Source: Morella rubra (taxonomy: Eukaryota > Streptophyta > Magnoliopsida > Fagales > Myricaceae). Taken from it: a stretch of DNA of 64,000 nucleotides. The position numbers and the translations under genes were made by a program. The stretch covers positions 14,040,068 to 14,104,067 of the forward strand of contig CM025853.1 of the NCBI GenBank assembly GCA_003952965.2, read 5' to 3'. The notes beneath the pieces are model-generated. The model saw only the letters and a list, made by a program, of their open reading frames with translations. It made no database searches and was not told where the DNA came from. Below are positions 33,661 to 45,395 of the stretch, one piece after another (within the stretch, counting starts at the first letter, position 1; each line of letters begins with the position of its first letter).

Positions 33661-34538
33661 ATTGTTTTACAATAACTTCCAAACGTAACAGATACAACGT
33701 TCGAAGGAAATCATGTGATGAATAATAATCGTCAGCATATAGTGACAAATTGAAAATTGTGGCGAACGCTCAATCACGTCCGGACCTCAACTATAGTGTT
33801 CTCACGTGAAAAAATACATACATCCGGACGAAACAAAAAATGTCAGCACACATATGAATGCTATTTCCGCAAGTCGTGTGCTTCCACGTTGCAAAACTCC
33901 CATTGGAAACTGTCCGGACCAATATATACAGTTCGGATGGGTTTAGTTCTAAGAAGCTTCTCGAATTGGTCATATTTAATGACGTTGAATTTGATTGGGT
34001 CACATGTGAATCTAACCCCTAATAGGAGTCCGAACCCCAATATTACCATTCGGACTCATTCTTGACAAATTAAACAGGCCAGATTTAGCCAAAATCACAC
34101 TTTCACACAAACTTCTCTCAAAGTTTTCACTATCCGTTCGAGATCTCTCGAACAACTTCAGGTAAGACCTTCTTTGTGAGTTTGGATTTCAATTTCATGC
34201 ATTTCAATTGAATACTTCTTAAATTTTTGTGCGTTCTTTTTCATCTATAGTGGTGTTTGTTTTATGTTCATCGAATTACCATTCGGACTGTGGTATATGG
34301 CGTTTGGATAATATGCATTTCGTCCCAACGTTACGCTTTAGTTTGGCTGGTTAATTTTAAGCGTTCGGACGCATATAAAAATAAACGTCGTCGTTTGAAC
34401 TGCGTGTGAACGGTTTGTGCTTATGTTTGGACGGTTTTTGCTAGGTTGGGGGACAGACCCAACAACCAGCTTAGGCAGACGCTTTTTTAGCGGTTCTGAG
34501 GGGAGTATTCGGGCGATAGTGGAGCCGACGCATTCGTT

Positions 34539-34801
34539 GTGCATGGAGCTCCAATGCCGCTTGATCAGTTGGAAAATAAATTTGCTCTAACGGATAGGGC
34601 TCTGACGGAGGAGATGAATATTATGGAAAGGGAACTGTTCGCTGTGAGAGAACAATTGTCCCAGTTGTCCAAGTCTGTCCACACCGTTCGATACAGCTCC
34701 AGACACTCATTAGATGTGTAGATAATATAGAGGAGCATTTGGTGCATGTTCGTGATGTCCTCGGACAAGATCTGGATGAGCCATCTCGTGATTCGGAGTA
34801 G
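34539..34801 (+). pseudogene. Small coiled-coil frame in the CACTA element
   Basis: The ATG at 34539 gives a 60-residue frame with a heptad-rich EEMNIMERELFAVREQLSQL core. A second frame (LIRCVDNIEEHLVHVRDVLG) continues to a stop at 34801, so a frameshift near 34690 probably separates them. The tail resembles EEHMSDVRAIL near 37360, at the end of the next gene, so this may be the remnant of a related coiled-coil tail. Not recognised otherwise. Confidence 0.4.
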
Positions 34802-36406
34802 TTTCATGTTTATGTTTTATCGCTATTATTAATTTATCCTTAGAAGGATCGTCTTCGACTTGTACTAAACATTATGATTGTGTTTTTCGTTTGGTATTTA
34901 AATTATGTTTGATATTCCATACTAATTACGTTTTTTCATTAGTTTAAATTTATTAAAATTTAAACGGATGATTAGTATAATTAAAAGAGTTACTAGTACG
35001 AGTGCTATGTTAACGGAATGGATACCGTATTTACAATTAAATAGGTGATTCGTTATAATAATTCGTGTAATAATAATTTTAATTTAAATAGTTGATTAGT
35101 TATAATTATATTGTGTTAGTGAAATGATTTAAATAAATTAAATTTATTGAAATACATTAAACCGTGTGAAATGAGAGAGGAAAAAAAATGTGGCCATGCG
35201 TCCGAACGGTGTAAATATACGTCCGGACCCACCTCTGGTAGAACAGTGACGCGTTTAAAAGGTAAGAGTTCGAGCGTACAAAAATAGTGTCCGGACATGG
35301 TAAGCGTCTGGACGTATGTTGCAACCGTCGTATGGCTTACATGTGTTTATGTTACACGACAATTGAAAACAGCTGTGACCGTTCGAACCCTATGCTAACG
35401 TCGAACGTAGTTTGACGTTTATTCAACCATACGTCGCGCGAAGTTAGGTGAAAACCATCCGAACGTAAATAGTTACAGACCAAAACATAAACTGTCCTTG
35501 GTCTGTAAATGTTGCCCTTAACGAAATTACTTTTTCGAACCATTTTAAATGGTTTAAATTTTGGCATTTAATGCGGAGGACTCTCATTGGGCCACGTGTG
35601 CGGATAAGCGTCTGGACGTCTATGAGATGTCCGAACAGGTTCGACGAATTATGAAAAATGCGAACAATTTGACATTTTCAATAAACCGAACATTTTATCA
35701 TCTAATCTCTCTCGACTCTCAGTTGATTCTTTGTCAAATCTTCGCATTCTAATCACATCCAAGTATGTTTTATTGATTTTTAACATGATTTTTGCTCTAA
35801 AAATTTCATTTTTTTACAGTTTTATATATAGGATTTCAATTCTATTTTTTGTATACTACATTGTGTTTTTTGATTGATTTTTATGTAGAAATGGATTGTG
35901 TTAAGTGTATTTTTTTGTGATTTGGTGGTGTTTTGGGTAGTGTGTGGGAGGTTTTGAGACGCTGCCGTGGCTGAGTTAACTCGGTCGTCGTCCCAGTAGC
36001 GTCAAAACGTTTAAATATTCTGTCTGGACGTTGTAATAACCCGTTCGGACTTCTTTTAGTATAAAAAGGAAATACGTCGTCGTTTAGTTTGTGTCTGGAC
36101 GTTACATGAAACACGTCCGGACTGTTTTATATTTAAAAGTTATAAAATTTTACTATTTGTGTTTAGTTCAGACGGATATCCAAAAGTGTTTGGATGCGAG
36201 GAATTATTATACAAACATGAAACGTTGTTGTTTTCTTTTGTCTGGACGCTATGTCAAATATGTCGGACACTTGTTTACCTGTCCGAACGAATTTTTATAT
36301 AAATTTGCATTTTCTTTTTTTATTATACCGTTCGGACTCCTTTTATGTTGTTGTTCGGACGTAGTTCTAACCATTTGAACGGTTTTTTTTTTGCAGATTA
36401 TAGAAA

Positions 36407-37390
36407 ATGAACAAGCGTTTGCGTACCAGCAGTCAGGCCGATGCAGAGGAGTCTTTTGGTCCAGCTTTATCGTTGGATGAGCATACGACTGTCATCATGT
36501 CCTGCTTGGTCATTGTCGAGCGGCATATCCAATTGGTGGATTTCTATGAGCTTCGATTTTAGGATCGGACGCTTCCAGAGATAATGGAGCAATGAGGTTG
36601 GCTTCTGTTCCTCCAGAGGACGGTATGCGTCAAAGAACCTGGTATGAGAGTTCTACGCTTCTATACTTCGGGCGAGGGACGTTGAGGAGCCTAGTATGGA
36701 GGTGACCATCCGGAACGCGCAGATCATTTTCTTGCCAGACAAGCTCGCTTTATTTTGGGGTACGTGAGGGATGTGACAGCGTTCCTTAACGTGCCAATGA
36801 CAGAGAAGGGCCGGCCTACTAGGCCGAGGTTTTTCGAACGGTGCTGGGCCCGGATACGGCTATCCTAGAGGGAAGCAACATGCTTCACGGGCAGCTGCTT
36901 CCATTCTGGAGGATCATGCACCTGTTTCTATGCTCCACCATCGACCTGAAGAAGCACACGACGGAGGTGACTTATGGCGAGGCCGAGTTCTTGTACATGG
37001 TAGTTGTACGGGGGCTTCATGTTGATATGGCATCATTCATCTACCAATCCGTCTGTGCTGAGGCCCTGAAGACCGATGCTCAGATTTTGTTGCCTTATGG
37101 TGTTCTTCTGACCTAGTTCCTGCATAACTTGATGGTACCCGAGGGTGCCGATGAGCCGAAGGTGCTTCCACTTTGGTCGATTAACAAGACAACGCTCTCA
37201 AAGTTGATGGCGCAGACACGACGAGTGCTAGGTGCTGCTCGGGCAGCTAGAGCGGGGTCCTGGATAGGGCTCCTCCCGGGGACTCGAGGGACAGTGGCTG
37301 AGTTGGGTGGCATCTATGATGACCGAGTTGACTGAGCAGATGCGAGCGGGTCGTGTTGCTTGAGGAGCACATGAGTGATGTCCGGGCGAT
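36407..37390 (+). pseudogene. Putative plant transposon protein domain gene carried by the CACTA element
   Basis: The start is the ATG at 36407 (MNKRLRTSSQADAEESFGPA), just after a TTTTTTTTTGCAG acceptor-like tract. Blocks such as EEPSMEVTIRNAQIIFLPDK, QLLPFWRIMHLFLCSTIDLK and QILLPYGVLLT follow in more than one frame, so several frameshifts or stops have accumulated; the best open piece is 36841-37116. A similar arrangement (a wall of conserved hydrophobic blocks ending in LPYGxLLT) is seen in the extra Copia gene at 25131-26298. Its role is unknown. CGTTCGGAC motifs surround it. Confidence 0.55.
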
Positions 37391-38916
37391 TCTGCATCTC
37401 TCTGATGGTTGACAATCAGTAGATATTTAGGATCTTTTATTTTATTTTGATTTTTTATTATATTTTGAGGACATCTATTTTTATTTTATGTTTTGAGTAC
37501 GTATATTGGGATTGTACCTATTGTTATTTCATTTCTTTATTCTTTCTCAATTTCATTACACTCCCTGGACTCTTATTTATATTAGAAAGAAAAAAAATAA
37601 AATTGTCAAAACCGTTCGAACAAGAGGATAACCGTTCGGACGTATTACAGTAAGGTCGAACGGCATCATACTTCGCAAGAAAAGCATCCAGACGGTAACT
37701 TAAACAAGGTTCGGACGCTTGTTTTAGATGGTAGTGTTGAGACGTTGTCGTTTATGGGTTTCCAAACGGCGCCGTGAAAGTTAAGAAAGCGTTCAGACGG
37801 TTTATGGTGAGTCCGAATGTTTTTTTCGAGATCAAACGCTGTTGTTTGGTGGTTGCTAAAACGGTGTCGTCAGCTATAAGTCTCTATGCGGCGGTATGAA
37901 AATTCAGCGGCATGTTTTTCCCTCGTAATCTTTTACAGGTAGATGTCCGAACATTATTATTTGAGTTCGAATGGGTTATATTCGTTTGAAAGACTGGAAA
38001 TCGCAGACAGTATATCGAAACGGCCAAAACTTAGAAATTTGAGAGATTTGAGCAAGAAGAGAAGAGGGGAGCTGATTTAAGATGTTAATCTCATTGAAAA
38101 AGGGTGTGAAAGGAGCAACCCATTTGGGATTTCGAATTGGATTTCATTTAAGGTTAGTGGGTTTTAAATGTTTTTATTTTATTTTATGATGAAAAGCATG
38201 GATTTTAGGATATCAAAGTATGTGTTTTTTGAATTTTTAGGTTCTAAAATGATCGCAATAAGTTTGGAGCTAGTTGTGATGTGTTTATATTGAAATATTT
38301 GTCATTTGGTTGATTTTGGCATGAATTTGTGTTGAATATGTCATATGTTCGTCGAAGAATTGTGTTGTTTGACAATCACAGTTCGGACGGTCTATATACC
38401 GTCCTGACTTAATTTATCAGTCCGGACGCTTTACAAAAAGGTCTGAACGAGTATATTTTATGTTCGGACGGTTAATAGCGTCCGAACGGTTTTTGCTATC
38501 ATGTTCATGCATTCATTAATTAGTAGCCTTAGCCCCCGTTTAAGAATTACACGGAGTTCAGATAACGAACTCGATGTAATTCTTGAATTGTCCACGTTAT
38601 GGACAGTTTGAGTTTACAATATGCATAATGTGCGTAATTGTATTTGATATTGTGACTGATGTGTTTAGAAATTTCAATGCAAATCTCCTTTTGTCTTCCA
38701 AATACGTATTCAGCATTGAGCTTGTACACTTGCCTTCAATCGTAGGTGTTTATGCTCAATGTTGTAGGCATGTATCTGGGGACTGAGGGGAAATGCTGTC
38801 AAAATTTTTAAAGCATCTGTCATAACATTCGGGTCAATTACGTGTAGTACGTGATATTGTAAACTTGAATGGGATAGGACTATCACCCGGAGAAATGGAG
38901 TTGAGTGTGAATGTCA
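37391..38916. other. CACTA interior without coding blocks
   Basis: Motif-rich spacer (CGTTCGGAC units at 37610-37830 and 38380-38490) with short frames only. It probably includes the promoter and leader of the TNP2 gene. Confidence 0.5.
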
Positions 38917-38978
38917 TCATTGTTTGCATTATTGTTTGCATTATTGTTTGCATTATTGTTTGCATTATTGTTTGTATT
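38917..38978 (+). repeat. 12-bp tandem repeat GCATTATTGTTT just upstream of TNP2
   Basis: About five near-perfect tandem copies end 20 bases before the TNP2 start codon. Confidence 0.92.
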
Positions 38979-39723
38979 TTTGTCTTTGAAGGAACAATAT
39001 GGATAAAAGCTGGATTTATGAGGCTGATAGACTCAAAAGTGTAAAGTATAGTGATGTGTTCGGATTTTATGAGTGTTGCCCATAGTTATGCAGATAGTTG
39101 TGGAATGATAAGATGTCCATGTAAGAGATGTAAGAATGTGTTGTTCAAACATGTAGACGAGATGGAGGATCATTTATCCATAATTGGGTTTGACCTGAGT
39201 TACACTCATTGGGTATTTCACGGAGAGTCGATATCAAATGTTCCTAACTGGGTAGTGACTTTAGAACCTGAACCTAGAAGCGAGGACTCTGAGGGAAACA
39301 TAAATGATGATATGAGAGACATGTTAGAAGATTTTGAGGCGGGAGCAGGGGTTGATGAGAACGCTGGTGAAAATATTCCGGGTCCTGAAACAGTCAAATT
39401 TGGGTCTGGAGAAGGGTTTTCGGCGTATACCAAGTTATGGGCGGATGCTGAGCGAGAGTTGTATCCCGGGTGTAAGAAGTACTCGAAGTTGTCTTTCATT
39501 GTTAGGTTACATCATGTGAAGTCAGAGAATAATTTGACTGTAAAGGCATTTGAAGATGTGTTAGGCTTGATAAAAGATGTGCTGCCGGAAGAGGAGACAC
39601 TTCCTAAATCTTATTATGAGGCGAAAAAGTCAAGAAAGAATTTAGGATTTAGCTATGATAACATACATACGTGCTTAAATGACTGTGTACTATTTTGGAG
39701 GGAGCACAACGAGTTAGAAGAAT

Positions 39724-40874
39724 GTGTTAGGGTCCCCGGTCAAAGACTCCAAAACAATCACCAACTCCTCCGCGCGATCCGCTCCAACACCACAATCGAT
39801 CCTCCCGAACCGTTTCCAGTAAGACACAAGCGTGGTAAATAGGATCTAACACACAAGAAATGAAGAATGCTTCACTGTTATTACGAAGAACGTGGTCTCA
39901 GGATTATTAGTCCTTCGAACCACAAGAACACAAGAACACTCGTACTAGGGTTATTAGCCCAAGCACGCCCAAACTTAAGAGGTTATTAGCCCTCAAGTCT
40001 GCTGGCATAAACGTGCCTATGCCTGGCCAGCACTCTCAAGCTCTCTAAGCTTACAAACACAACTCTCTGAATGAATCAATACTATTGCTCCTGAGGAGTG
40101 CTTATATAGGCACCCTCAGGAGCTTACAAAATCCTACCAACCCAATCAAATCAAATCTTCAAGATTCTAAGGAAACAATTCCTAGAATCAAGGAGATTTG
40201 ATGATACATGCCTAAAACAACTTAAAGGAAAACTAATCTTCTAGAGTTTAGAGAAATATCTTAAATCTAGAAGATATGATTTATTCAATCACTCACCACA
40301 AGGAAATCAATCTCTGAAGATATCTCCATAATGCACTTGATCTCGCCGCCGTCCGCTGCCCTACACGGTGGCGCCGCCGCCATTCTCCTCCATGGGTGGT
40401 GATGCTCCTTCGACTCCCCAGGCCATGCTCGTTACATCCCGCTCAGTCACCGCTAAGAGTGGTGGTGCTCCGCCGCCGGAGGTGGCTGCTGTGGGTAGCC
40501 ACTCTTGATCATCTGCTACTGGTTGGCTTGGCTGGTGGCCAAAGTCTTGCTGTGGCACCATGTCAAGGCAAGTCTTGGTGTTGGCCATGGGCTTGCCATG
40601 GCATGTTTGTAGCTGGCTGACTAGTCTGCCAAGCATGGGCATTCATGGCTTGTCAAGGGTGCAGGTGCGCCTCGCTTGTGCGCGTGCGCGCTGATGCCAT
40701 GGCATGGCTGTGGTGCTTCTGCCGCGCGCGCTATAGGCGTGTCATGTGTTTCTGCCGTGCGTGCTGTGGGCATGTCAGGGGCGCCCATGGGTGTCACTGG
40801 GGCCGTATCTCGCAACTTATCCTCCTCGTCGTGGCCGTGTAGGCCATGGTCTTCACTTGGGATCCTTTCATTAA
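39724..40874 (-). mobile_element. Unclassified 1.15-kb insertion inside TNP2 (LTR-like on the minus strand)
   Basis: TNP2 similarity stops at ELEEC (39725) and resumes with ECPMCRE at 40875, so this segment is inserted. On the minus strand it ends ACCGGGGACCCTAACA, a typical LTR end. It has a TATA-like CCTATATAAGCACTCC near 40110, followed by a leader-like stretch. The left half on the plus strand (40350-40850) is GC-rich and Ala/Pro/His coding-like without a recognised domain. The flanks AAGAA and AAGAG could be a worn target duplication. Class uncertain. Confidence 0.5.
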
Positions 40875-40974
40875 GAGTGTCCGATGTGTAGGGAATTGAG
40901 GTGGAAGTACAATCAGAATAGCAAATCAAAAGGCTCCTCAAAAAGTGCTGCGGCATTTTCCCTTGAAACCGAGG

Positions 40975-42681
40975 TTGCAAAGAGTGTTTCTATCAAGGCT
41001 AACAACAACAGATATGCGGTGGGACCAAGAGAAGCATGTGGTTGAAGATGGGGTTATAAGGCATCCTGTAGACTCTTGGGTATGGAAGGACCTCGATAAA
41101 AAGTATGAATGGTTTGGTTGGGAATCTCGTAACGTCCGGTTGGGTTTGGCATCTGATGGGTTCAATCCGTTTGGCAACATGAGCTTATCATATAGTATAT
41201 GGCCAGTGGTACTAATTCCATACAATTTGCCGCCATGGAAATGTATGAAGGATTCAAGTTTTATGTTGTCGTTGCTTATTCCTGGTCCAAGAAGTCTGGG
41301 AATGATATCGACGTCTACTTGCAGCCATTGGTAGATGAGTTGAAGGACTTGTGGGAAAATGGAATGCAGAACGTACGACGCGGCTGTGTCAAGTTCATTT
41401 AAATTACATGCTGCTTTGCTTTGGACAATAAATGACTTCCCCTCTTATCGTAATCTTTCGGGTTGGCATACGAAAGGACAATTAGCATGCTCTAATTGCA
41501 ATGCGAACAGTTTGTCATTTTGGTTGAAACATGGGGGCAAATATTATTTTTTGGGACATCGCCGATATTTGCCCGCGACGCATGGGTGAAGGCATGATGT
41601 CGACATATTTGACGGGAAGAAAGAGTTTAGAGTAGCGCCTGAAGAAGTCACTGGAGAGGAGATACTTCAACAACTTGAATCGGTACCGTTATGTTCGTTT
41701 GGGAAGACTCAGAAGAAGAGAAAATGGGCTAACATTGAGTTAAGTTGGATGAAGCGTAGCATGTTCTTTGAGTTGCCGTATTGGTTAGAGTTGAAACTTT
41801 GACATAATTTGGACGTCGCGCACTTATAGAAGAATATTTGTGACAATGTGTTGGGAACTTTGATGAACGTCGATGGTAAGACGAAGGACAATTCTAGTGC
41901 TTGGCGGGACTTGGCATTATTGGGCATTAAAAAGGACTTGCATTTGCAAGTTCGGGTCAGCAGGAGGTGATGCCTCAAGCATTATTTATTTTAACGAAGG
42001 ATGAACGTAAGAAGTGTTGTGAATGGCTGAAGGGTGTCAGGTTTCCAGATGGATATGCCTCTAACATATCCCGATGTGTGAATATAAATGAAGGGAAAAT
42101 AATGGGTATGAAGAGTCATGACTCACACGTCTTGTTGCAGTGACTGTTACCAGTGATGATACACGGGTTATTAGGAAATGAAGTATGTACAGCGTTGACT
42201 GAGTTGAGTTTATTCTTCAGACTTGTACTCAAGAACAATACTTTTAGACGTTGTGGACCAGTTAGAAAAGGACATCAGAATGATTCTTTGCAAGTTGGAA
42301 CGTATATTCCCTCCATCATTTTTTACTATTATGATTTAGCTGTTCATTTACAGGTGAAACTTAGGGGTCCAGTTCAATTTCGGTGGATGTATCGTATATG
42401 GGGAAGATGAAGCGTTTCATTAAGAACAGGGCACGGTGTGGGCTGGAATTATGTGTTAAATGAATGTTTAACTTTTTGCTCAATGTATCTTGGTACGGTT
42501 GAGACGAGATTTAATAGAAAAGACTTTATGCTGACATGGATGATCGATGTTGTCGTTTTTCTGTATTTACTCAAACTGACCGCTAGGAGCTGGTAGGGGT
42601 CAAGATTTGAATATAAAGGAATCGTAGTACGTACTGTTCATAAATCAGCCAACATATAGAGTAAGCACAAATCTGGAAAAT
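40975..42681 (+). repeat. TNP2 internal duplication, copy 1
   Basis: From TTTCTATCAAGGCTAAC to AGCCAACATATAGAGTAAGC. It encodes the Transposase_21 core to DUF4218 and is matched block for block by 42735-44309. Its DUF4218 part is broken while its core is more complete. Confidence 0.85.
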
Positions 42682-42734
42682 TTTAATTAAAAATTTAATA
42701 TTTAAAAGTAAACACACCAGTTGTATGATTTGTT

Positions 42735-44309
42735 TCTATCAAGGCAATATATCATCAAATGGAAGGACCTTAAGAATATGAAAATCTCAACATCTGATGG
42801 GTTCAATCAACATGAGCTTATCATATAGTATATGGCCAGTGGTACTAATTCCATACAATATGGAAATGTATGAAGGATTCAAGTTTTATATTCCTGGTCC
42901 AAGAAGTCAATGATATTCTACTTGCAGCCATTGGTAGATGAGTTGAAGGACTTGTGGGAAAATGGAATGCAACGTACGACGCGGCTGTGTCAAGTTCATT
43001 TAAGTTACATGCTGCTTTGCTTTGGACAATAAATGACTTCCCTCTTATGGTAATCTCTCGGGTTGGAGTACGAAAGGACTTAGCATGCCTAATTGCAATG
43101 CGAACACAACGTCATTTTGGTTGAAACATGGGGGCAAACATTATTTTTTGGGACATCGCCGTATTTGCCCGCGACGCATGGGTGGAGGCATGATGTCGAC
43201 ATATTTGACGGGAAAAAGAGTTTAGAGCAGCGCCTGAAGAAGTCACTGGAGAGGAGATACTTCAACAACTTGAATCGGTACCTTATGTTCGTTTGGGAAG
43301 ACTCAGAAGAAGAGAAAACAGGCTAACATTGAGTTAAGTTGGACGAAGCGCAGCATATTCTTTGAGTTGCCGTACTGGTCAGATTGAAACTTCGACATAA
43401 TTTGGACGTCATGCACATATAGAAGAATATTTGTGACAATGTGTTGGGAACTTTGATGAACGTCGATGGTAAGACGAAGGACAATTCTAGTGCTCGGGGA
43501 CTTGGCATTAATGGGCATTAAAAAGGATTGCATTTGCAAGTTCGGGGTCAGCAGGAGGTGATGCCTCAAGCATTATTTACTTTAACGAAGGATGAACGTA
43601 AGAAGTGTTGTGAATGGCTGAAGGGTGTCAAGTTTCCGATGGATACGCCTCTAACATATCCCGGTGTGAATATAAAAGAAGGGAAAATAATGGGTATGAA
43701 GAGTCACGACTCACACGTCTTGTTGCAGCGACTGTTACCGGCAATGATACACGGGTTGTTAGGAAACGAAGTATGTACAGCGTTGACTGAGTTGAGCTTA
43801 TTCTTCAGACTTGTGCTCAAGAACAATACGTTTAGACGTTGTGGACCAGTTAGAGAAGGACATCAAATGATTCTTTGCAAGTTGGAACATATATTCCCTC
43901 CATCATTTTTTACTATTATGGTTCATTTAGCTGTTCATTTACCTCGGGAGGTGAAACTTAGGGGTCCAGTTCAATTTCGGTGGATGTATCCAATGGAGAG
44001 GTATATGGGGAAGATGAAGCGTTTCGTTAAGAACAGGGCACGGTGTGAGGGCTCCATAGCAGAGAATTATGTGTTAAATGAATGTCTAACTTTTTGCTCA
44101 ATGTATCTTGGTACGGTTGAGACGAGATTTAATAGAAAAGAGGAATTATGCCGACATGGATGATCGAAGTTGTCGTTTTTCTGTATTTACTCAAACCCGC
44201 TGGGAGCTGGTAGGGGTCAAGATTTGAATATAAAGGAATTTTTAAAAGCAGTGGTACGTACTCAACAACTGTTCAAAATCAGCCAACATATAGAGTAAGC
44301 ACAAATAAG
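42735..44309 (+). repeat. TNP2 internal duplication, copy 2
   Basis: Same block order as copy 1. The core part has many small deletions, but the DUF4218 part is open for 211 codons (43528-44163). Confidence 0.85.
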
Positions 44310-45395
44310 AATATTTGCTCACTTAAACACTTATCAGTTCATTATATTTTAATTTATTATAAAATATCTTATTTTTTATAGCGAGCACTTGGAAGAGATG
44401 AGGAGGGAATCACCAATAAATGTTGATAGGAGGCACGAAGAAGAATTTCCATTATGGTTTAGAAATCGGGTATTTATTTAATTTTTTCCTATTATATGTT
44501 TAATTTTAAGTGATATTTTTTTTAGAGTCAAAGTTAACACGTGTTTACTATTTTAGATTCAAACTATGCGCAATGAAAATCCGGGCTTGGTGTCGGATGA
44601 TTTGTATGCATTAGCATCGGTCCGGATCAACGGGCACTTTGTTATCTGGTGTGTAGTGAATGGAGTTAGGTTTCACACGGTCTTTCGTGAACAGTTTCGT
44701 AACACTCAGAATAGTGGTGTGTTGTTCCGGGGGACCATGATGGGGAAGATGTTGATTTTTACGGTCAGGTCGTGGATATTTATGCGTTGCGTTATTTGCG
44801 GGGGAATTTAGTTTATTTACTAAAATGTGACTGGTTTGACTTGAGTACTCAAAACTTAGGTCTTGATAAAAGTGGTCGGTTTGTTAGTATTAACACATCC
44901 CGAAAGTGGTACAAAGACGACCGTTCGTGCTAGCTTCTCAGGGAATCAAGTGTTTTATATCGATGATATGAAGTTGGGCGGTCACTGGAAGATTGTTCAA
45001 AAGATTACCCCTAGAAACACGTATGATATTCCACATATTGAGGAGGAAGCTAGTGAAGATGGAGAAAGGACCGTCGAACCGTGAAGCATACCAGGAGAAT
45101 GAGTCTATTGAGCTTTTTGTGGACTTTAGCTCCTTTGACATGATCCCGTTGACTAGAAATGACGTCGAGGCTTATGTGCCGGTAACCGATGAGAGTGTCC
45201 ACAACAACGTGAAGTAGAAGGAACCGATGATTCTTCGGAATCGTTCAGTGAAGATTGTAGTGATTCTGAAGAATATGACTCCGAGGACTAAAGTAACTTT
45301 ATCGTTTCAATTTACTTTGCGTTCTATTTTATATTCATTTTGAGTAACATAATTCATTGTGTTTTTTTTCTCTAATATTGATTTATTTGGTCACA

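Larger units (their letters stand above)
33459..38480. repeat. Dispersed CGTTCGGACG-type motif over the left 5 kb of the CACTA element
   Basis: Variants of (C/A)GTTCGGAC(G) and GTCCGAAC, in both orientations, recur dozens of times across this interval, in non-coding parts. Examples are at about 33467, 33590, 33775, 33908, 34048, 34361, 36033, 36338, 37630 and 38460. The same motif fills 47230-47740. Confidence 0.85.
38999..45291 (+). pseudogene. TNP2-type CACTA transposase, broken and partly duplicated
   Basis: The start codon at 38999 gives MDKSWIYEADRLKSVKYSD, the start of the Transpos_assoc domain. It continues one frame over (FMSVAHSYADSCGMIRCPCK) after a frameshift near 39050. The Transposase_21 core resumes at 40876 (ECPMCRELRWKYNQN, VWKDLDKKYEWFGW, NPFGNMSLSYSIWPVVLIPY). 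DUF4218 is best in 43528-44163 (LTKDERKKCCEWLKGVKFPM). An exon at 44380-44469 has FPLWFRNR, and DUF4216 lies at 44560-45000 (TMRNENPGLVSDDLYALASV, TQNSGVLFRG). It ends in an acidic tail at 45291. A 1.15-kb insertion (39724-40874), an internal 1.6-kb duplication and many frameshifts inactivate it. TNP2 cuts the element at its ends in En/Spm. Confidence 0.88.

Noticed and set aside
38917-38978. CRISPR-like short repeats
   Set aside because: Pure tandem 12-bp units without spacers in a plant CACTA element; a simple minisatellite.
40361-40980. Overlapping GC-rich frames on both strands, possible small host genes
   Set aside because: They lie in the insertion inside TNP2, have Ala/Pro/His-rich composition and show no recognised domain. 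I describe the segment as an unclassified insertion instead.
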